A DNA stretch of 64,000 nt, from the NCBI GenBank assembly GCA_036927565.1, contig JAYESD010000002.1:232952480-233016479 (forward strand), read 5' to 3'. The notes below the pieces were generated by a model that saw only the letters and a list, made by a program, of their open reading frames with translations, was not told where the DNA came from and made no database searches. The translations under genes and the position numbers were made by a program. The DNA is from Tuctoria greenei. Taxonomy: Eukaryota > Streptophyta > Magnoliopsida > Poales > Poaceae. Below, in pieces: positions 9,836 to 19,800 of this stretch (position 1 is the stretch's first letter; each line of letters begins with the position of its first letter).

Positions 9836-12800
9836 CACTTTCCTGCGTTTTAAGTGCGGTTTTGCTCCAAATCAATTTTAAATGCTCCGAATCAATTTTA
9901 AACTCGTTCCTCTTGTTGTGGGCTAATGTTAAACATGTATATGAGTGCATGTAGGGCATGATGCATGAAAATGAGGGTGTTACAAACCTACCCCCCTTAA
10001 AATGAATCTCGCCCTCGAGATTCGACGCGGAAGAGAAGAGATAGGGAAATTCCTTCTTGAGATCATCTTCTAGCTCCCAAGTTGCTTCTTTTTCTGTGTG
10101 GTGCTTCCACTGAACTTTACACCATCGAATCACCTTGTTCCTTGTGACTCTCTCCTTGGTTTCCAAGATTTTGACCGGTTGCTCGGCATACGTCAAATCT
10201 TCCTCTAGTTCCAATTCTTCCATTGGCACTTGATCTTCTGGTACCCTGAGACACTTCTTGAGTTGGGAAACATGAAACACATCATGTACGTCTGAAAGAT
10301 GAGCTGGCATCTCCAACTTATACGCTACTTCTCCTCTTTTGTCCAAAATCTTGAATGGTCCAATATAACGAGGTGCGAGCTTGCCTCTTATGTTAAACCT
10401 CTTATGACCTCTCATTGGTGACACCTTGAGGTAAACAAAATCTCCTATTTCAAAGGCTAATTTCCTTCTCCTATTGTCCGCATAGCCTTTTTGCCTTGAT
10501 TGGGCAGCCCTCAAGTTTTCACGAATTATTTGGACTTGCTTTTCGGCTTCTTGCAACACATCCGGACCAAATACTTGAGTTTCTCCTGCCTCATTCCATA
10601 ATAAAGGTGTCCTACACTTCCTCCCATAAAGCGCTTCATATGGTGACATTTTCAAGCTTGCTTGGTAACTATTGTTGTATGAAAATTCTGCGTATGGCAA
10701 GCTTTTGTCCCAACTTTTCCCATGCTTTAAAGCACAAGCTCTTAACATGTCCTCCAAAATCTGATTGGTCCTCTCGGTTTGTCCATCCGTTTGAGGATGA
10801 TATGCTGAACTAAAATTCAACCTCGTTCCCAAAGCTTCATGCAATTTTTGCCAAAATCTGGAGGTAAATTGAAAACCTCTATCCGAGACTATCTTCTTAG
10901 GGACTCCATGTCGACACACAATATGCTCCATGTATTTTTCGGCCAATCGTGCAGCTGTATACTTGGTCTTCACAGGGACAAAATGAGCTGACTTGGTTAA
11001 GCGATCCACAATTACCCAAATTGAGTCATACCCGGACTGAGTACATGGTAACCCAACTATGAAGTCCATACCAATTTCTTCCCACTTCCATTCCGGAATC
11101 TTCAACGGTTGCAATAATCCGGCTGGCCTTTGATGTTCCGCCTTGACTCGTTGGCACACATCACATAATGCTACATATTCAGCTATGTCCTTTTTCATGC
11201 TATCCCACCAATAGCAAGTCTTCAAGTCCTTGTACATCTTCGTACAACCGGGGTGAATCGAGTAAGGCGAGTCATGTGCCTCCTTTAATATTGTCTCCCG
11301 AATATGCTTTACATTAGGCACAATGATTCTCTTTCCAAGCCATAAGGTACCATGTTCGTCTTCATCGAATCTGAATTCTCTTCCTTCTTTGATTCTTTCC
11401 TTGATTTCCTTGATCTCCTCATCCGTGGTTTGTGCTTCTTGAATTTCTTGCTCCAAGGTTGGGTTTAACTCCATCATCTCCATCTCATTTACAAACCCGA
11501 GGTTCAACCGTTCAAACTCCTTACATAACTCGAATGGTAACTCTCGAACCGTGAGTTGATGACTTACTCCTTTTCTACTCAAAGCATCAGCCACTACATT
11601 GGCTTTTCCCAGATGATAGTTGATCCCCAAATCATAATCTTTGATGAGCTCTAACCATCTTCGTTGCCTCAAGTTCAGATCTGTTTGTGTGAAAATATAC
11701 TTCAAACTCTTATGATCCGTGTAAATTTCACACCTATGTCCCAGAATATAGTGTCTCCAAATCTTCAATGCATGTACCACGGCTGCGAGTTCCAAATCGT
11801 GCGTGGGGTAATTCTGCTCATGTTTCTTCAATTGTCTTGATGCATAGGCGACCACTTGACCTTCTTGCATCAGTACACATCCAAGCCCTTGTCTTGATGC
11901 ATCGCAATAAATGTCAAAACTCTTGCTTACATCCGGCAATACCAAAACTGGGGTTGTTGTCAACCGCTTCTTCAACTCCTCAAAACTCTCTTGACAAGCT
12001 TGAGTCCATTGGAATGCCTTTCCCTTCATTAGCAACTCCGTCATAGGCTTGGCTATCTTGGAAAAATCCTTGATGAATCTACGGTAATATCCAGCCATCC
12101 CAAGAAAACTCCTTATTTCCTTGATATTTTGCGGCGGTTCCCACTTCAACACATCCCTCACTTTACCGGGGTCAACCGATACTCCTCCTCCGGAAATAAT
12201 ATGGCCTAAAAATGGTACCTCTTTCAACCAAAACTGGCACTTATTGAACTTGGCATACAATTGATGCTCCCTCAATTTCTGCAGCGTAAGCCTCAAGTGT
12301 TCCTCATGTTCCTTCTCATCCTTCGAGTAGATCATAATATCATCAATAAACACTACAACGAACTTGTCCAAGTACTCCATGAAGACTTTATTCATGAGGT
12401 ACATAAAGTAGGCAGGTGCATTTGTCAATCCAAAAGACATCACCGTGTACTCATAAGATCCATACCGTGTCCTAAAAGCTGTCTTGGGTATGTCCGATGG
12501 TCTAATCTTCATTTGAAAGTATCTCGACCTCAAGTCAATCTTAGAGAAGACACAAGCACCCTTCATCTGATCAAACAAGTCTTCTATGCGTGGAAAGGTG
12601 TACTTGTTCTTGATTGTTACCTCGTTGAGAGCTCGGTAATCCACACACATCCTTTGGGATCCATCCTTCTTGTCCACGAATAGAACGGGAGCTCCCCAAG
12701 GTGAAGAGCTAGGGCGAATAAAACCCTTCTCTAGTTGCTCTTGAATTTGCTTCTTGAGCTCCGCTAATTCCAAAGGAGGCATCCTATACGGCCTCTTAGC

Positions 12801-14546
12801 TATAGGTGCAGTTCCAGGTATTAAATCAATAACAAACTCAATGTCTCGATCGGGTGGCATATCTAGCAACTCGTCCGGAAAAACATCCAAAAATTCACAT
12901 ACAACCGGAATCTCCTCAATTGCGGCACCGTCCATATGATTCAATTCCAATTGCTTCGGTGCGGTTTGAGATGCTTCAAATTCTACAGTTATCCCTTCCT
13001 CATTGGTCAACTTCACCGTCTTTGTGGCACATTCAATAACCCCATTGTGCTTCCTCAACCAGTCCATACCAAGTATAATATCCAACCCTTGAGAATCTAA
13101 AACAATGAGGTTGGCGGAGAAGTCTACCCCCCTTATTCTAAGGCTTAATTTTGGACATACTATATTTGTCCTCATCTCTCCTCCAGGAGACTTAACCAAC
13201 AGAGTAAACTTCATATGAGAGATAGGCAAACTATACTTGGCAACATACTTCGATGCAATGAATGAATGCGATGCTCCAGAATCAAATAACATAGTCGCGG
13301 GGTTGGAGTTGGCGAGAAACATACCAATGACCACATCATCCGCTTGTTGAGCATCCTCCGTAGAGACATGGTTCATGTTGCCACGAGCAAAATTTTGTTG
13401 TCCACGGCTTCCTTGTGGCGCTCCTCCATTGGGTCTTGGGTTTTGCCTCGGTGCATTGCTCCCTTGACCAAGGCCTGACTTAGGACATTGATGCGCAAAG
13501 TGTCCAGCTTCTCCACAGGTATAACACTTCTTAACTCCACCAGAATTATTGGGACGAGTTTGGTTTTGAGCATTGGCTCCAGGAAAATCAGCACGAGGTG
13601 CATAAGGCATTGGAGGCCTAGGTGCTTGCATAACAGGGCGCTGCTGCACAAACTGAGTTGAGCGCGGTGCATAACCAGGGCGCTGAGCAGGAATAGAGGG
13701 GCTGTAATGAGGCGCATTGGGCGGCGCAAAGCGAGGGCGCACATTACTTCCTTGTTGCTGTCCTTGATATGGCGCCTTCCTCTTGATTTCTTGCTCCATC
13801 TCACGGATCTTGTTCTCAACCACAATTGCTTTGTCCACAAGCTTCTGGAAATTGACATAATCACAGTTGAGCAATTGCACTTGGATCGTATTGTTCAATC
13901 CCCTCATGAACAAGTATTGCTTCCGGCTGTCCCGGCTAACATCCTCAGGCGCATACCTTGAGAGTTGAGTGAATTTATTGAGATATTCACTCACGCTTGA
14001 TCTTCCTTGCCTTAAATTCTCAAATTCTTGCCTCTTCAAGATCATAACACCCTCGGGCACATAATGAGAACGAAAATTCTCCTTGAATTCGGCCCAAGTA
14101 ATTCTCTCTTGGTTCTCATGAGCATTGCAATAAGAATCCCACCAATCGGCGGCTGCTCCAACGAGTTGATGAGAAGCAAATAGGACCTTCTCCCGGTCAC
14201 TACATTGGACAATAGCAAGTTTCTTCTCCACGGACTTGAGCCAATCATCCGCATCCATAGGGTCAGCAGCTTGAGCAAAGGTTGGCGGCCTAGTCCTCAT
14301 AAACTCCCCCAATCGGTTATGAGGAGGTGGGGGTGGCGGTGGCGGCATGTGGGGCTGATTGTTGATATTGCCAGCCTGCAGCTGTCCCATAGTCTGTATC
14401 ATGGTCTGCATGAGCTGGTTTTGCATGGCCAATAGCTGCTCGATGTTGATAGCTCCCTGAGTAGATCCTTGCCCATTGTTATTCTGAGGCACTCCATTGT
14501 TCTCGTCTTCATCATTGCCATCCCTCTGGTTGCGAGTCCTCACCAT
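9828..14546 (-). CDS. gag-pol: Chromo-1 Gag-Pol polyprotein, intact
   Basis: One open frame of 1572 codons encodes all proteins needed for replication. The ATG at 14546 gives the MVRTR start shared with Chromo-2. Approximate domain order: proline run (68-75), gag core with DWWDSY (about 130), CCHC knuckle CYTCGEAGHFAHQC (about 338), aspartic protease with FDSGASHSF (about 421), reverse transcriptase with FIDD (about 733), RNase H ending in NVVADALSR (about 985), integrase with MDFIVG, SDRGFQF and TDGQTER for the DDE triad (about 1160-1255), and a chromodomain ending in ATWELEDDLKKEFPYLF (about 1490-1510). Motifs look intact. The chromodomain is thought to guide insertion to heterochromatin. 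The frame runs past the polypurine tract into the 3' LTR and stops inside a palindrome. Confidence 0.95.
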   Translation of the reverse strand: MVRTRNQRDGNDEDENNGVPQNNNGQGSTQGAINIEQLLAMQNQLMQTMIQTMGQLQAGNINNQPHMPPPPPPPPHNRLGEFMRTRPPTFAQAADPMDADDWLKSVEKKLAIVQCSDREKVLFASHQLVGAAADWWDSYCNAHENQERITWAEFKENFRSHYVPEGVMILKRQEFENLRQGRSSVSEYLNKFTQLSRYAPEDVSRDSRKQYLFMRGLNNTIQVQLLNCDYVNFQKLVDKAIVVENKIREMEQEIKRKAPYQGQQQGSNVRPRFAPPNAPHYSPSIPAQRPGYAPRSTQFVQQRPVMQAPRPPMPYAPRADFPGANAQNQTRPNNSGGVKKCYTCGEAGHFAHQCPKSGLGQGSNAPRQNPRPNGGAPQGSRGQQNFARGNMNHVSTEDAQQADDVVIGMFLANSNPATMLFDSGASHSFIASKYVAKYSLPISHMKFTLLVKSPGGEMRTNIVCPKLSLRIRGVDFSANLIVLDSQGLDIILGMDWLRKHNGVIECATKTVKLTNEEGITVEFEASQTAPKQLELNHMDGAAIEEIPVVCEFLDVFPDELLDMPPDRDIEFVIDLIPGTAPIAKRPYRMPPLELAELKKQIQEQLEKGFIRPSSSPWGAPVLFVDKKDGSQRMCVDYRALNEVTIKNKYTFPRIEDLFDQMKGACVFSKIDLRSRYFQMKIRPSDIPKTAFRTRYGSYEYTVMSFGLTNAPAYFMYLMNKVFMEYLDKFVVVFIDDIMIYSKDEKEHEEHLRLTLQKLREHQLYAKFNKCQFWLKEVPFLGHIISGGGVSVDPGKVRDVLKWEPPQNIKEIRSFLGMAGYYRRFIKDFSKIAKPMTELLMKGKAFQWTQACQESFEELKKRLTTTPVLVLPDVSKSFDIYCDASRQGLGCVLMQEGQVVAYASRQLKKHEQNYPTHDLELAAVVHALKIWRHYILGHRCEIYTDHKSLKYIFTQTDLNLRQRRWLELIKDYDLGINYHLGKANVVADALSRKGVSHQLTVRELPFELCKEFERLNLGFVNEMEMMELNPTLEQEIQEAQTTDEEIKEIKERIKEGREFRFDEDEHGTLWLGKRIIVPNVKHIRETILKEAHDSPYSIHPGCTKMYKDLKTCYWWDSMKKDIAEYVALCDVCQRVKAEHQRPAGLLQPLKIPEWKWEEIGMDFIVGLPCTQSGYDSIWVIVDRLTKSAHFVPVKTKYTAARLAEKYMEHIVCRHGVPKKIVSDRGFQFTSRFWQKLHEALGTRLNFSSAYHPQTDGQTERTNQILEDMLRACALKHGKSWDKSLPYAEFSYNNSYQASLKMSPYEALYGRKCRTPLLWNEAGETQVFGPDVLQEAEKQVQIIRENLRAAQSRQKGYADNRRRKLAFEIGDFVYLKVSPMRGHKRFNIRGKLAPRYIGPFKILDKRGEVAYKLEMPAHLSDVHDVFHVSQLKKCLRVPEDQVPMEELELEEDLTYAEQPVKILETKERVTRNKVIRWCKVQWKHHTEKEATWELEDDLKKEFPYLFSSASNLEGEIHFKGGRFVTPSFSCIMPYMHSYTCLTLAHNKRNEFKIDSEHLKLIWSKTALKTQESAD
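9985..10002 (-). other. Chromo-1 polypurine tract
   Basis: On the minus strand TTTTAAGGGGGGTAGGTT immediately precedes the 3' LTR. It lies inside the gag-pol frame. The AGATTC...TTTTAAGGGGGG context is shared with Chromo-2. Confidence 0.8.
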
Positions 14547-14795
14547 CTGAAGAAAAGCAGTAGGTAAGAATTAGAAAACGCCCCAACTATATGCATCAAG
14601 GGATATGAAACCAAACAACTAGCTACACTAGCCTAGGTGGACATGGCAATGCTAAAGCACCCCAAATTCCTCTATTAAGCACACAAGCAACCAATATATA
14701 TAGCAAACAGCACTCCAAGCAAAAACACATCGATTCCTGAGTGCTCCTATGTGCTCTAAAGTGTCCATTCTATCTAGGCTCCATCCTATGGTCAA

Positions 14796-14813
14796 CCTGT
14801 GGCTCTGATACCA
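14796..14813 (-). other. Chromo-1 primer binding site (initiator tRNA-Met)
   Basis: TGGTATCAGAGCCACAGG on the minus strand, three bases after the 5' LTR. It is the standard complement of the 3' end of plant initiator tRNA-Met. The leader to the gag ATG is about 250 nt. Confidence 0.9.
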
Positions 14814-17023
14814 ATCTGTGACGCCCGGTTCCGAAAATGAACCAAGCTAACGCATATGTGTGCCCAGGATGTTCATCACACATACACGAGTGCAATCACA
14901 AAAGAGTATACAGAAAATTACCACAGAACAAGATTAATTAACCAAATTTTATTACACAAACCATATTATCCTCGAATACAAGCTCTAATAAATATTAATG
15001 ACAAGTTCAACTAATGCAGCGGAAATAAACTAATTAAGCAACTAAGCAAACTAAGCATAAGCAACAGGGTATGTATGCGCAGCTCCAATCAACACCACAG
15101 GCAAAGCTGACGGTAGACACGGCCTAGAACTCCGCATTATCACCATTACACTCCCAATCCTGACCTGCAACTGTTGGGGGGGGGGGGGATTGCAAGAGTG
15201 AGTACATGTCGTACTCAGCAAGTGTGGAAAGTATGACATGTGGCTGATTCAAATGTCGACAATAATAATGGTAAAGTGCTGAAAAGTACGGTAAAACATT
15301 TGAAAAGCAATATATCTTATGTATGTGAAGTAAACCCATCATAATCATAAGTAATACCATAATACCAAACTGAATTCATTACCATCATCAATAATTCCAG
15401 ATTTCACCATTGTCAATAACCATATTCATTACCAGAGATTAATCCATAACCATTACCAAACCATAACCATCCCAAATTCCAATTTCCCTCTAATCATGGA
15501 AGTTGTCCAGGTGCTCATAACCGGGAGCACGGCTATCATGATAGTTTTAGTTAACACTCTGTAGAGTTTGTACCTCTTTACCCACGTGTTCGTGATTTCA
15601 TCTCCTTTCGGCGACTAAGAATCTCCCTTATGCCCATGACCCGTCAGTCATATTACACACTTCCGTTGGTGTGTGGCCAAGAGATCACAAAATAGCCTTT
15701 ACAAAGGGATTACTAGCCTATTTAGACCCCACTGAGGTTTCACCGGTGGCGATGCCTCCAACTGAGCACATCTTCAACCAAGGGCCCCCTCTTGAGCCAT
15801 TCGGATCCCAGGGTAGTCCCACCAATCATCAACAAACCCAATCCGACTACCCCTTCCCCAAGCATCCACAATGGTCCCAACAACACTAGCAAAGCCCTAA
15901 TTAATCAGCTACGCCGCACCCATAACTTGGCCTCGTGGTGGCACTGTAGTCCTGGCTTATTCTCGCATGAACCGGTCCTTAGATCTAAAGCAAGCAAACC
16001 ACCATAACATCCAACCCATCCACATACCAGGCTTGCTCAGATCTTCCATTACCATACCATGTTTAACCAGTTCATGTTAACCATAATCTCATCCATGCAT
16101 AACTAAATTGAGTGATATAGTTGTTTCCCATCCCAGTTAATTAAGCGAACCAAAAGGTAAAAACCCTTCCCGACTCTCTACCATAAATTCCAGGTGACAA
16201 GGGTGGCCAAACAAAACTAGTAAACTTCCTACCATAGGATTTCCCATTAATTTCACACAAGCATGCAGATTGCAAGCAAAACATTTATTTTAAAACAGGA
16301 TCAATATGCTTCAAGGACACTTGCCTTGCTCTTGCTGTTGATTAGGGTCAAAGCCTTCAAACTCTTGATGCTGTAGATCCTCCGCGGCACTCTCTAGCGC
16401 AAATCCGTCTAATCCACACAATAAACATTCAAGACAAGAAACACAATCAAAGAGTGCACAAATATAACTCAATATGACATGACATGCATGATTGATGCAA
16501 TGCAAGGTAGAACTTGTTACTAGATTGCTTTTAATGATAACTATCTAGTTCTAATAGCTTCTAACAAGTTTATACATGTTTGGAGATGATTAGATCAAAT
16601 TTTAGAATCAATATAACACAATTTAACCAGAAAGATCGGACTAGTCCGCTAGGGACCGGACAAGTCCGCACCTGACGAGATCAGCAGATTAGGGTTTTCT
16701 AGATCGACGTAAATTCGAAGATTAGGGGTTGAATGCACGTAAGGAAAAGATAATAGAAGGTATACCAGGTGTTTAGAACTCCAATGAACCAAGAGACTTG
16801 GAGGTAACACTTGGATCTTGATGATCTAGGGTTGGTGATGAACTTGGAGATGAATTGGTGGTGAAGGACGAAACTTGGTGGAGATCTTGATCCTCCTTCG
16901 TTTCCTCCTCTTCTTCTTCTTGTTTGGGATCTTCTCCTCCCTCCTTGATGGTGGCTCCCCACGAACTAGGGTTTGGGTGGGTGGAAAAGTGGCAAATAGA
17001 TGTCCAACCAAGGGGTGGGGTTG

Positions 17024-17031
17024 TTTATATA
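17024..17031 (-). promoter_or_regulatory. TATA box of Chromo-1 5' LTR
   Basis: TATATAAA on the minus strand, expected to set the start of the genomic RNA. The palindrome array begins about 170 bp upstream. Confidence 0.7.
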
Positions 17032-17201
17032 GGGGTGGAGGCTAGGGTTAGATGGATTTCGAGTTTTGGGATGAGTAGAGGCCGGTTTAGAGTCCCACAT
17101 TGGCTCTAAAAGAGTTGGGCACGACGTCCCTAGGCCCACTTGACGTGAAACCCAAGAAACAAGTCGTAAAACAAAAGGTCAATCTCGGTGTCACGAAATA
17201 T

Positions 17202-17521
17202 CGGACAAGTCCGGAAAGGACCGGACTAGTCCGAAGTCGTCCAGAGAGAAAATCGGACAAGTCTGGCCAAAAATCGGACAAGTCCGATCTTAGTCAGAAA
17301 GGAAAACGGACAAGTCCGCTGGAACACCGGACTAGTCCGGAAAAGTCCAGGGACATAGCAAATTTTCAAGGATTCATGGAATATCGGACTAGTCCGCACA
17401 AAATCGGACAAGTCCGAAAGTTTCCAGAGCCAAAATCGGACTAGTCCGCAGCAAAAACGGACAAGTCCGTTTTTAGTCAGAGAGAAATCGGACTAGTCCT
17501 CAGTAAAATCGGACTAGTCCG
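17202..17521. repeat. phased palindrome array, 5' LTR copy
   Basis: Same twelve palindromes as 9516-9835. The first starts at 17202, the second at 17222, and the last spans 17510-17521. A second pair lies at 16637-16668. Confidence 0.9.
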
Positions 17522-17675
17522 CACTTTCCTGCGTTTTAAGTGCGGTTTTGCTCCAAATCAATTTTAAATGCTCCGAATCAATTTTAAACTCGTTCCTCTT
17601 GTTGTGGGCTAATGTTAAACATGTATATGAGTGCATGTAGGGCATGATGCATGAAAATGAGGGTGTTACAGACAT

Positions 17676-18546
17676 GGCCTATATAGCTCCAACTGCCAGG
17701 GCGGAGCCTCACCGAAAGTGGATGGATACTGCCATCACCTTCGATGCTTCAGACTGCCCACGGAACATGGTCGGAGCTGGTCAACTTCCACTGATGGTAT
17801 CTCCAACCATCAATAACATCCAGCTCCACCACGTAATGGTGAACGGAGGTTCAGGGCTAAACCTCATATGCTTTGAAGCCTTCGTCAAGCTTCAGCTTCG
17901 ATCTTTAGATCTTCGTGCCTCCTGAGCTTTCTCAGGAGTAGGTCCGGGGCCATAACCCCACTCATGCCATTACTCTCCCGGTGACCTTCATAACTTGGGA
18001 GAACTACAGGACTGAGAAGTTGGTCTTCGATGTAGCACAGATCAACTTGCCATTCAACGCTATCTTGGGCGGGCTAGCTTTATACAAATTCATGGCTGCT
18101 GCTCATTATGGCTACTTGGTGTTGAAGATGCCAACACCCTCAGGCGTTCTCCGGATCCGCGGAGCTAGCACCGCTGGAGTTACTTCCCTGGAAGAACTCC
18201 ACGCGCTTGCTACAGCGCAGGAGGAGGAATCCGGAAAGGAGCAAGCTCTGAAGCCTCCGAGCATTCGTCATCGAGGCTCAACCTCCGCACCCCGTGTGCA
18301 ACCAAGCGGCGACACCAACATTTCCATCAAAGACGTCCAAATTAGTTCCGATGCTGCTCAGACCACCCGTATAACGGGAGGTATGAACGACAAATAGGAA
18401 CTCGTGCTCATCACTTTCCTCCGGGCTAATGTTGATGTGTTTTCCTGGCAACCGTCACAAATGTCTGGGATCCCTAGGGAAGTGATTGAGCACAATCTGA
18501 AGATTTATCCCGACACTCGGCCTGTACATCAAAAGCCTCAGAAGTA
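17676..18546 (+). pseudogene. Tat-A gag end and protease region
   Basis: Continuation of the Tat-A frame after Chromo-1. The first piece (to 17925) ends in INNIQLHHVMVNGGSGLNL, the retropepsin active-site region. The usual catalytic DGGS reads NGGS here. After a frame change, 17981-18397 carries the second half of the protease (INLPFNAILGGLALYKF, normally ILGRP) and a linker. A TAG-bounded gap and a stop at about 18544 separate it from the reverse transcriptase. Tat-B has the same region at 62772-63430 but lacks the active-site motif. Confidence 0.75.
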
Positions 18547-19477
18547 ATTAGTAGAGCAACATAACTTCATAACCAAAGAAGTGAAGAAGTTGCTCGAAGC
18601 TGGATTCATCCGGGAAGTCTTCCACCCAAAATGGCTGGCAAACCCAGTCGTTGTACCTAAGGCCGGCGGGATGCTTCGGATGTGTATCGACTATACAACA
18701 CTGAATAAGGCATGCCCAAAGGATCCATTTCCACTACCTAGAATAGATCAGATAGTGGATTCCACCTCCGGTTGTGAATTATTGTGCTTCCTAGACGCAT
18801 ATTCTGGGTATCATCAAATCAGAATGTCTAGGGAAGATGAAGAGCATACTGCATTCATCACAGTAGATGGATTATATTGTTACACTACCATGCCATTCGG
18901 TCTCAAAAACGCTGCTTCAATGTTTGTGCGAGCTACGTACAAATTTTTTGGAGAGCTCATTAGAGACGTAGTGGAAGTGTACGTCGATGACATCGTCGTC
19001 AAGATCAAGAACAAGGAGTCATTTCTTGACACCTTGCAAGCTGTCTTCGACAAGATGCGAATGACACGCACAAAGTTGAACCCAGACAAGTGTGTCTCTG
19101 GGGTTAGCTCCGGAAAGCTTCTTGGATTCTTGGTGAACCAACGAGGAATAGAGGCGAATCCGGCGAAGATTAAAGCTATTGAAGACATGCGGCCACCAGC
19201 TCGCATCAAGGATGTCCAGAAGCTAACTGGGTGTTTAGCTTCCCTCAGCCGGTTCATCTCAAAACTGGCGGAATGGGCGCTACCCTTCTTCAAATTATTG
19301 AGGAAGTCCGGACCATTCCAATGGTCTGAAGAAGCAGAAAAGGCATTCCAAGAGCTGAAGCAGCTCCTCACAACTCTACCAACTTTGGTAGCTCCAAACC
19401 CTGGTGAGCCACTTCTGCTTTACATTTCAGCAACTGGCGAAGTTGTCAGCATGGTCCTGGTTGCAGAAAGACCATAA
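18547..19477 (+). pseudogene. Tat-A reverse transcriptase
   Basis: RNA-dependent DNA polymerase domain of Pol. An open stretch runs from 18581 to 19477, with KKLLEAGFIREV, RMCIDYTTLNKACPKDPFPLP, FLDAYSGYHQI, MPFGLKNA and the catalytic YVDD box followed by IVVK, in the order expected for gypsy elements. The Tat-type connection (GFLVNQRGIEANPAKI and the beginning of RNase H, EPLLLYISATGEVVSMVL) follows. The frame closes at 19477 with a stop in the middle of RNase H. The motif residues look intact, but the stops before and after mean no product. Confidence 0.85.
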
Positions 19478-19800
19478 TCATCCCCAGTTCAGGAATCCAG
19501 ACCCTCCAGGGAAGGTCCAGAGTTACCTGAAGGCGAGTCTGGATCCCAGCCCCAAACCCGGATCCTCAAAGTGAAAAGTCAAAGGATCAATCTCCTTCAA
19601 ATGAAGGAGTTACTGTTGCTGAACAAGAAGATCCAAATCCTTCCGGGAGGGTTCGGGTCACTTCAGAAGAAGCTTCGGGTTCTTCTAGCAAGAAACGGGA
19701 GGTCCCCGAAAAAGGTCCGGACCCCTCCGGGAGGGTCCGGGTTGATGAGGAGAAAGCTTTGGGGCCCTCCGGGGGGTCCGGACAGTCCAGCGCCCAGTAT
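19478..19800 (+). other. low-complexity insert inside the Tat-A RNase H region
   Basis: About 320 bp rich in TCCGGGAGGGT, CCTCCGG and GAAGAAG units separates the first RNase H strand (VVSMVLV) from the next conserved block (VYFISEVL). Tat-B has the same insert at 61373-61690. There it reads openly from 61593 as a Pro/Glu/Ser/Gly-rich stretch, so it was coding in the family. In Tat-A the frame is broken. Confidence 0.7.

Larger units (their letters stand above)
7139..9984 (-). repeat. Chromo-1 3' LTR
   Basis: On the element strand it begins TGTAACACCCTCATTTTC and ends GAACCGGGCGTCACA. It holds the phased palindrome array (9516-9835), a TATA box (9345-9338) and a run of 13 G (7498-7510, C on the element strand). 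The last ~52 codons of gag-pol read into it. Confidence 0.95.
7139..17670 (-). mobile_element. Chromo-1, young Tekay-like chromovirus (gypsy)
   Basis: Complete 10,532-bp LTR retrotransposon on the minus strand, inserted in Tat-A gag with a perfect duplication GACAT (7134-7138, 17671-17675). The LTRs are 2854 bp (14817-17670) and 2846 bp (7139-9984). I count roughly 28 substitutions and one 8-bp indel between them, about 1%. It has an initiator tRNA-Met primer site, an unbroken gag-pol frame and a polypurine tract. Long LTRs, a MVRTR gag start and a C-terminal chromodomain fit the Tekay/Del clade. It looks structurally complete and is the youngest element in the window. Confidence 0.95.
14817..17670 (-). 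repeat. Chromo-1 5' LTR
   Basis: 2854 bp, about 99% identical to 7139-9984. The main length difference is an 8-bp insertion near 15630. It carries the functional promoter copy with TATA at 17024-17031 and the palindrome array at 17202-17521. Confidence 0.95.
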
